Shown one piece after another: positions 60,108 to 64,000 of a stretch of DNA of 64,000 bases (its first letter is position 1; each line of letters opens with the position of its first letter). Position numbers and translations under genes: made by a program. This DNA is from Methylophilus glucosoxydans. Lineage in GTDB: Bacteria > Pseudomonadota > Gammaproteobacteria > Burkholderiales > Methylophilaceae. The stretch is taken from contig NZ_JBHTJW010000001.1 in the NCBI RefSeq assembly GCF_042676145.1, positions 124,001-188,000 on the forward strand. The letters are read 5' to 3'. The notes below the pieces were generated by a model. The model was given only the letters and a program-made list of their open reading frames with translations, ran no database searches and had not been told where the DNA came from.

Positions 60108-61595
60108 TTATTGCGGTAATAAGATGGTAATGCGGGTACCTGTGCTTGCGCCACTTTCAAAAGACATGCTCCCGCCGAGCTCTTCGCAAACTTTAAATGC
60201 AAAAGGAATGCCGAGACCCGTGCCGAACCGTTTGGTGGTGGGGCCCGGTGTCAGTGCATGCGGATCAGGCTTGAACGGCATGCCTGGCCCCTGGTCGATA
60301 ATCACCAGGGTTAGCAGGTGATCATGTAGCGCACATTGCAGCTGAATCTCGGCGCCTTTGGGAGAAGCCTCTGTCGCGTTTAGAAGCAGGTTGTATAGCA
60401 TTTGTTCCAATAAATGCTCGTCGGTCAAAATCAATTGTTGCACCGTGTCACTGTTTTCTTGCAGCCTGATCTGCTTTTCATTCAGTTTGGGATGCAAGGT
60501 AGTGACCGCACCTTGAACGATATTGGATAGCCGCAGCTGATTAAGCATAGGCTTGATCGGATGCAGATAAGACAGCAGGCTGCCGGTCCAGCGCTCAAGC
60601 CGGTCTACGGTATGGATAATGCCTTGAATCGATTCCATGGTGTCCTTGTCCAGCTGCGGGTCATCGATGACCTGCGCAGTAGCGCGGATACTCGCCAGGG
60701 GATTGCGGATGTTATGCGCCAGCATAGGCACCAACAGGCCAAGTGCCGCCTGTTTCTCGCTCTTGACCAGGGCATCGCGGCTGGCGGCCAGGTCTTCGGC
60801 CATTTTATTGATTTCGCGTGACAGCATCGCCAGCTCCTCGGCGCCAGCTTCTGGCACCTGATGGGTGAGGCTGCCGCCACTGATGGCATTGGTGGCTTGC
60901 ATAATGTCATTTATCGGGCGCACGATAGACTCTTTGAGGATGCGTCTGGAATAGACAATCAGTACGCAAGCCAGTAACAGCGGCAAAGACAAAACGGCAA
61001 TGGAGTTACTCCTGGCTTCATCCAGCCTGTGCTTGATTTCACCTTGCTTGATCATGAGCAGGCGTTCTGCCCGCTTGGACACCTCTTCATAATGCTTGAA
61101 GATGCCGGTTTCAATATCCTGATAAATCGACTTCTGGGCATTACGGTCGGGATTGTTCTGGTAACGATAGAACAGCGCAGGTGCTTCATTCACCAGGTTG
61201 CGGTATTTGTGCTCAATCTCCATCAAGGCATCACGTTCTTCCTGGTCCAGCGCGATCGACTGCAGGCGCTCCATATGGATCAGAATCGACGTGGTGTATT
61301 GGTTGTATTCATTGAGCGCATTCGTCTCTTGCAAAAAAAATGCATCAAACAACTCTTTCATTTGCCGGTAAAGGTCGCCACGTACCAGGTAGATTTCCTG
61401 GATCACGACATTGATGCGCTGGGATTGTTTGGAGGCTTTGTCCCACAAATAGATGCCATAAGCGCCACTGGCGACGGCGAGGACGATCAGTGCAATAAAA
61501 TAGATGTCATGAAAAAGCAATAATAAGCGCAGCGGCTTGTCGTGTTGCCAATGGGGAGAGGAGCTTGTCTGCTTGCGCTTGAACAGCATGTGCAC
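60108..61595 (-). CDS. Membrane sensor histidine kinase
   Basis: A 495-residue kinase. A transmembrane helix near 25-50, a long helical periplasmic four-helix-bundle sensor (about 50-200), and a second helix (about 205-225) come first. A HAMP domain follows (about 228-280), then HisKA with the H-box MLAHNIRNPLASIR (His about 296), and HATPase_c (NLLLNATEAS, DQGPGMP, GTGLGIPF). All ATP-binding boxes are intact. It directly follows the tonB-like gene (GTG right after its stop). No response regulator is present in the adjacent sequence, so the partner must be elsewhere. Confidence 0.88.
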   Translation of the reverse strand: MHMLFKRKQTSSSPHWQHDKPLRLLLLFHDIYFIALIVLAVASGAYGIYLWDKASKQSQRINVVIQEIYLVRGDLYRQMKELFDAFFLQETNALNEYNQYTTSILIHMERLQSIALDQEERDALMEIEHKYRNLVNEAPALFYRYQNNPDRNAQKSIYQDIETGIFKHYEEVSKRAERLLMIKQGEIKHRLDEARSNSIAVLSLPLLLACVLIVYSRRILKESIVRPINDIMQATNAISGGSLTHQVPEAGAEELAMLSREINKMAEDLAASRDALVKSEKQAALGLLVPMLAHNIRNPLASIRATAQVIDDPQLDKDTMESIQGIIHTVDRLERWTGSLLSYLHPIKPMLNQLRLSNIVQGAVTTLHPKLNEKQIRLQENSDTVQQLILTDEHLLEQMLYNLLLNATEASPKGAEIQLQCALHDHLLTLVIIDQGPGMPFKPDPHALTPGPTTKRFGTGLGIPFAFKVCEELGGSMSFESGASTGTRITILLPQ

Positions 61596-62405
61596 CTAAC
61601 TGGACAGTTTGAAGCTGACCGTGACAATAATGTTATTGATTCTGCCACGTAGTATTTCATGAAAATGCGGTTTCAGCTGCGATTTTTGCGCTGCCGCCAA
61701 GGCTGCGTCATCAATGGCTTTGTTGCCGCTGGACTCGACGACTTCAATATTGGTGATATTGCCATGATCGTCAATGCTGATGCTTAATTTGACATCGCCC
61801 TCTATGCCTCTGTCTTGCGCAATCCGCGGGTAGCGCTGGTTTTTCTTCAGCTCCCTATGCGCCGCACTTCTAAACGCATTACGCGCGGCGTCAATATCCC
61901 CTTCGCTGGGCCCAGAGGCTTTGACTGGTTCTGGTGGCACAGGGGGCGCGGGGGGCGGTACCACGACTTCAGACTTGGTTTCACTGACGCTGGGCTTGGC
62001 GGCAATCACGGCCGGGGCTGGTGATTCCACTACGGGGCGGGGTGTTTCTACCGCTTGCTCTGGCATAGGCGACGGTTTTTGCGGCGTCACAGGTTTTTGC
62101 TCTACGGGCTTGGGTTCTAGCTTTGGAGGCTGTGGCTGCGGTTTGGGAGGGGTGGGTTTGACCACTTCAGGTTCTGCTGGTGCAGGTGGCGCGGGCGTGA
62201 CAGCGGGTGGTTCTGGTTTGACCAGCTCAATCCGTATTTCTTGCTTGTTTGGGGGCGGCAGGTCGTAATCAGGTTTGGGTAGAGTAAACATGATCAAGGC
62301 ATGTATCAGGAGTGAGGCAATCAGGCACCACTCTAATAAATGACTGAATTGTTTTGTTTCTTTTAAAACGGCTTGCACGCCAATATCCCTTTTGATGACC
62401 CCCAA
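61596..62405 (-). CDS. TonB-family energy-transducing protein
   Basis: A 269-residue protein with one N-terminal membrane helix (about 23-43, LEWCLIASLLIHALIMFTL). A long Pro/Glu/Lys/Val linker (about 45-165) follows, and then a C-terminal TonB domain (about 180-268, YPRIAQDRGIEGDVKLSISID, then SSGNKAIDDAALAAAQKS). It would transmit proton-motive force to outer-membrane receptors, but no ExbB/ExbD or receptor is next to it. It is adjacent to the sensor kinase gene. Confidence 0.88.
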   Translation of the reverse strand: MGVIKRDIGVQAVLKETKQFSHLLEWCLIASLLIHALIMFTLPKPDYDLPPPNKQEIRIELVKPEPPAVTPAPPAPAEPEVVKPTPPKPQPQPPKLEPKPVEQKPVTPQKPSPMPEQAVETPRPVVESPAPAVIAAKPSVSETKSEVVVPPPAPPVPPEPVKASGPSEGDIDAARNAFRSAAHRELKKNQRYPRIAQDRGIEGDVKLSISIDDHGNITNIEVVESSGNKAIDDAALAAAQKSQLKPHFHEILRGRINNIIVTVSFKLSS

Positions 62406-62467
62406 CGCAAGCCGACACTATAAGCTATTTTTGAATCTTCTTGCCAGCTTGCAGATACAAGGATGCC

Positions 62468-63736
62468 TTAGAAAATGCCGGTGAAAGGTTGTACTTCAAC
62501 CCAACTGCCTGCGGGTAGCGGCCCTGAGGCTTCATCGAGCAAGATAAAGCAATTGGCCTGACTCATGCTGCTTAAAATACCGGAGCCCTGCTCGCCTGTG
62601 GTTTTTACCTTCCAGTCTGTACCGTCCTTAAACAGGATACCGCGCTGAAATTCGGTGCGGCCTGCGGCCTTTTTAATCGGGCTCACGCACTCGACCTTGA
62701 AGGAAGGTTGTACGCGCTCATGGCTTCCCATCAAGGTTTTTAACGCCGTTTGCACAAACTGGTAAAACGTTACCATCGTGGCGACCGGATTGCCGGGCAA
62801 GCCAAAATAATGCGCTTGTCCCAGCTTGCCATAAGCCAGCGGTCGCCCTGGCTTCATGTTGATTTTCCAGAACAGCACCTGACCATGGGTGGCGAGCAGT
62901 TGTTTCATGAAGTCCGCTTCCCCCACGGACACACCGCCACTGGTGATAACCACATCAAAGCGGGCGGCGGCTTGCAATAGAGTGTGCTCCAAGGCTTGGG
63001 GATTGTCGGCAATATTGCCCAGGTCCTCCACCTCTGTGCCCAGGGCTTGCAACATGCCCCACAGGCTATAGCGGTTACTGTCGTAAATTTGTCCGGCTTG
63101 TAAGGGCTGGCCTACGCTCACCAGTTCATCGCCCGTGGTAAAAAAGGCCACTTTAAGACGCCGGTAAACCTCAATTTCTGCGACACCCAGCGAGGCGAGC
63201 AAGCCCATATCTGCCGGTCGCAAGGTATGGCCAGTAGCAAGGACGGTTTGTCCGATAGCAATGTCTTCACCCAGTAGGCGAATATTGGCGCCTTTTTCAG
63301 GCAATTTTTGGATGCTGACATGCTCGCCGGTCACTGTTGCATGCTCTTGCATCACGACGGTGTCCGCGTCTGCCGGAATCACTGCCCCGGTCATGATTTT
63401 GATACAGCCACCCTCAGGAATCGTGCCGTTAAAAGGCTTGCCGGCAAACGCCGTGCCGACGATACGCAATGGCTGCGAGGCTTCAGCGAGCCTGAAAGCA
63501 AAGCCATCCATGGCTGAATTGTTGTGACCTGGCACATTGAGTGTAGAGGCGATAGGGCTGGCGAGCACCCGTCCCAAGGCTTGTTTAATCGAAAGGCGTT
63601 CGGTCTGTTGCACAGGCGTCAGGAATTGTTGAATGTATTGTCGCGCTTGCGATACCGACATTGCATTTGGGTCATAATCCTCTGCGCCCGCCGGGTCGTG
63701 GGCCAATTGACGTAATAAATCTGGTGTCTGGTTCAT
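62468..63736 (-). CDS. moeA: Molybdopterin molybdotransferase MoeA
   Basis: A 422-residue enzyme inserting molybdate into adenylated molybdopterin. Family segments include NNSAMDGFAFR, then TGDELVSVGQPLQAGQIYDSN (MoCF domain), TSGGVSVGEADFMK and GLPGNPVATMVTFYQFV. It overlaps the preceding mobA stop (ATGA), so mobA-moeA is one operon. Confidence 0.95.
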   Translation of the reverse strand: MNQTPDLLRQLAHDPAGAEDYDPNAMSVSQARQYIQQFLTPVQQTERLSIKQALGRVLASPIASTLNVPGHNNSAMDGFAFRLAEASQPLRIVGTAFAGKPFNGTIPEGGCIKIMTGAVIPADADTVVMQEHATVTGEHVSIQKLPEKGANIRLLGEDIAIGQTVLATGHTLRPADMGLLASLGVAEIEVYRRLKVAFFTTGDELVSVGQPLQAGQIYDSNRYSLWGMLQALGTEVEDLGNIADNPQALEHTLLQAAARFDVVITSGGVSVGEADFMKQLLATHGQVLFWKINMKPGRPLAYGKLGQAHYFGLPGNPVATMVTFYQFVQTALKTLMGSHERVQPSFKVECVSPIKKAAGRTEFQRGILFKDGTDWKVKTTGEQGSGILSSMSQANCFILLDEASGPLPAGSWVEVQPFTGIF

Positions 63737-64000
63737 AGCGATGATGATGGCCGTTCATTAATGTTAGTAAACGCTTGCTCATCTTCAAAGCTCACGAATA
63801 CATGTGGATGTTGCGCTTGCCATGCGCTCACTTTGCGCTGGCCTTGCTCGAGAAAATGATCCAAATCCTCGCGCAGGGCGCGTGGCATCAGGCAGAAAAC
63901 GGGGTGTGTTCCACTCTGGCTGCGTGCAATGGCCAGCCCATGGTCTTGCTTGTGCAGGTGTTGTGTTTGTTCCAGGGCAGTCTTGAGGCGGCTGACCAGA
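63733..64000 (-). CDS. mobA: Molybdenum cofactor guanylyltransferase MobA, C-terminal part (cut by window edge)
   Basis: The 88 C-terminal residues of a MobA protein, which attaches GMP to molybdopterin to form the bis-MGD cofactor. The segment THPVFCLMPRALREDLDHFL, then GQRKVSAWQAQH and VFVSFEDEQAFTNINER, is the characteristic MobA tail. Its TGA stop overlaps the moeA ATG. The N-terminal GTP-binding half lies beyond the window. The function of adjacent moeA supports the assignment. Confidence 0.88.
   Translation of the reverse strand, partial: LVSRLKTALEQTQHLHKQDHGLAIARSQSGTHPVFCLMPRALREDLDHFLEQGQRKVSAWQAQHPHVFVSFEDEQAFTNINERPSSSL

Overview
The window looks like chromosomal DNA of an obligate or near-obligate methylotrophic betaproteobacterium of the Methylophilaceae type (Methylophilus/Methylotenera/Methylovorus relatives). 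The evidence is the gene content and order: a lanthanide-type methanol dehydrogenase cluster (xoxF, xoxJ, two cytochromes of the xoxG type), a SoxYZ-like carrier of the kind associated with quinoprotein dehydrogenases, and beta-/gammaproteobacterial housekeeping blocks. The taxon is an inference from protein style, not a search result.

Layout. 1-5 kb: 3' end of aspS, apt, a VOC protein, the SoxYZ-like carrier, a YjbQ protein and the tRNA hydroxylation protein TrhP/YegQ. 5.1-7.5 kb: CBS-domain protein, a MarR regulator whose promoter carries a clear operator, an NTF2-like protein and a DMT exporter. 7.7-17.4 kb: one dense plus-strand block yebC-ruvCAB-ybgC-tolQRAB-pal-cpoB-queE-queC (Holliday-junction processing, Tol-Pal envelope machine, queuosine precursor synthesis). 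17.4-19.7 kb: the rpsP-rimM-trmD-rplS ribosome operon, with an unusually long S16. 19.8-24.5 kb: ogt, xerD, an AT-rich orphan gene, folB, plsY, tsaD. 24.6-29.5 kb: macromolecular synthesis operon rpsU-yqeY-dnaG-rpoD, then tRNA-Ile(CAU).

29.4-30.4 kb is a small islet bounded by a 49-bp near-perfect copy of the 3' end of that tRNA gene, the footprint of a site-specific integration. 30.4-38.2 kb is an accessory region of envelope lipoproteins, a His-rich repeat protein, small unknown membrane/secreted proteins and a flavin-binding-fold protein. 34.2-46.7 kb holds three large GGDEF-EAL cyclic-di-GMP proteins with different sensor heads, one paired with a YfiR-type periplasmic regulator, along with a porin and a FadL-type outer-membrane protein. 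47-50.8 kb has a TPR/2OG-oxygenase fusion, a BrkB-cNMP-domain fusion and proline iminopeptidase.

51-56.9 kb is the methanol-oxidation locus: xoxF behind a strong promoter with a tandem operator-like repeat, xoxJ, two tandem cytochromes (one soluble periplasmic, one lipoprotein) and a type II NADH dehydrogenase. 56.9-64 kb runs on the minus strand: mobA (partial), moeA, tonB-like, sensor histidine kinase, peroxiredoxin Bcp, PhoH/PIN ATPase, LplT-type transporter.

No CRISPR array, rRNA, IS transposase or recognisable prophage was seen. The most interesting items are the xox locus with its duplicated cytochrome and promoter architecture, the tRNA-bounded islet, the MarR operator with a probable leaderless start, the YfiR/GGDEF-EAL pair, and the AT-rich orphan membrane protein after folB.
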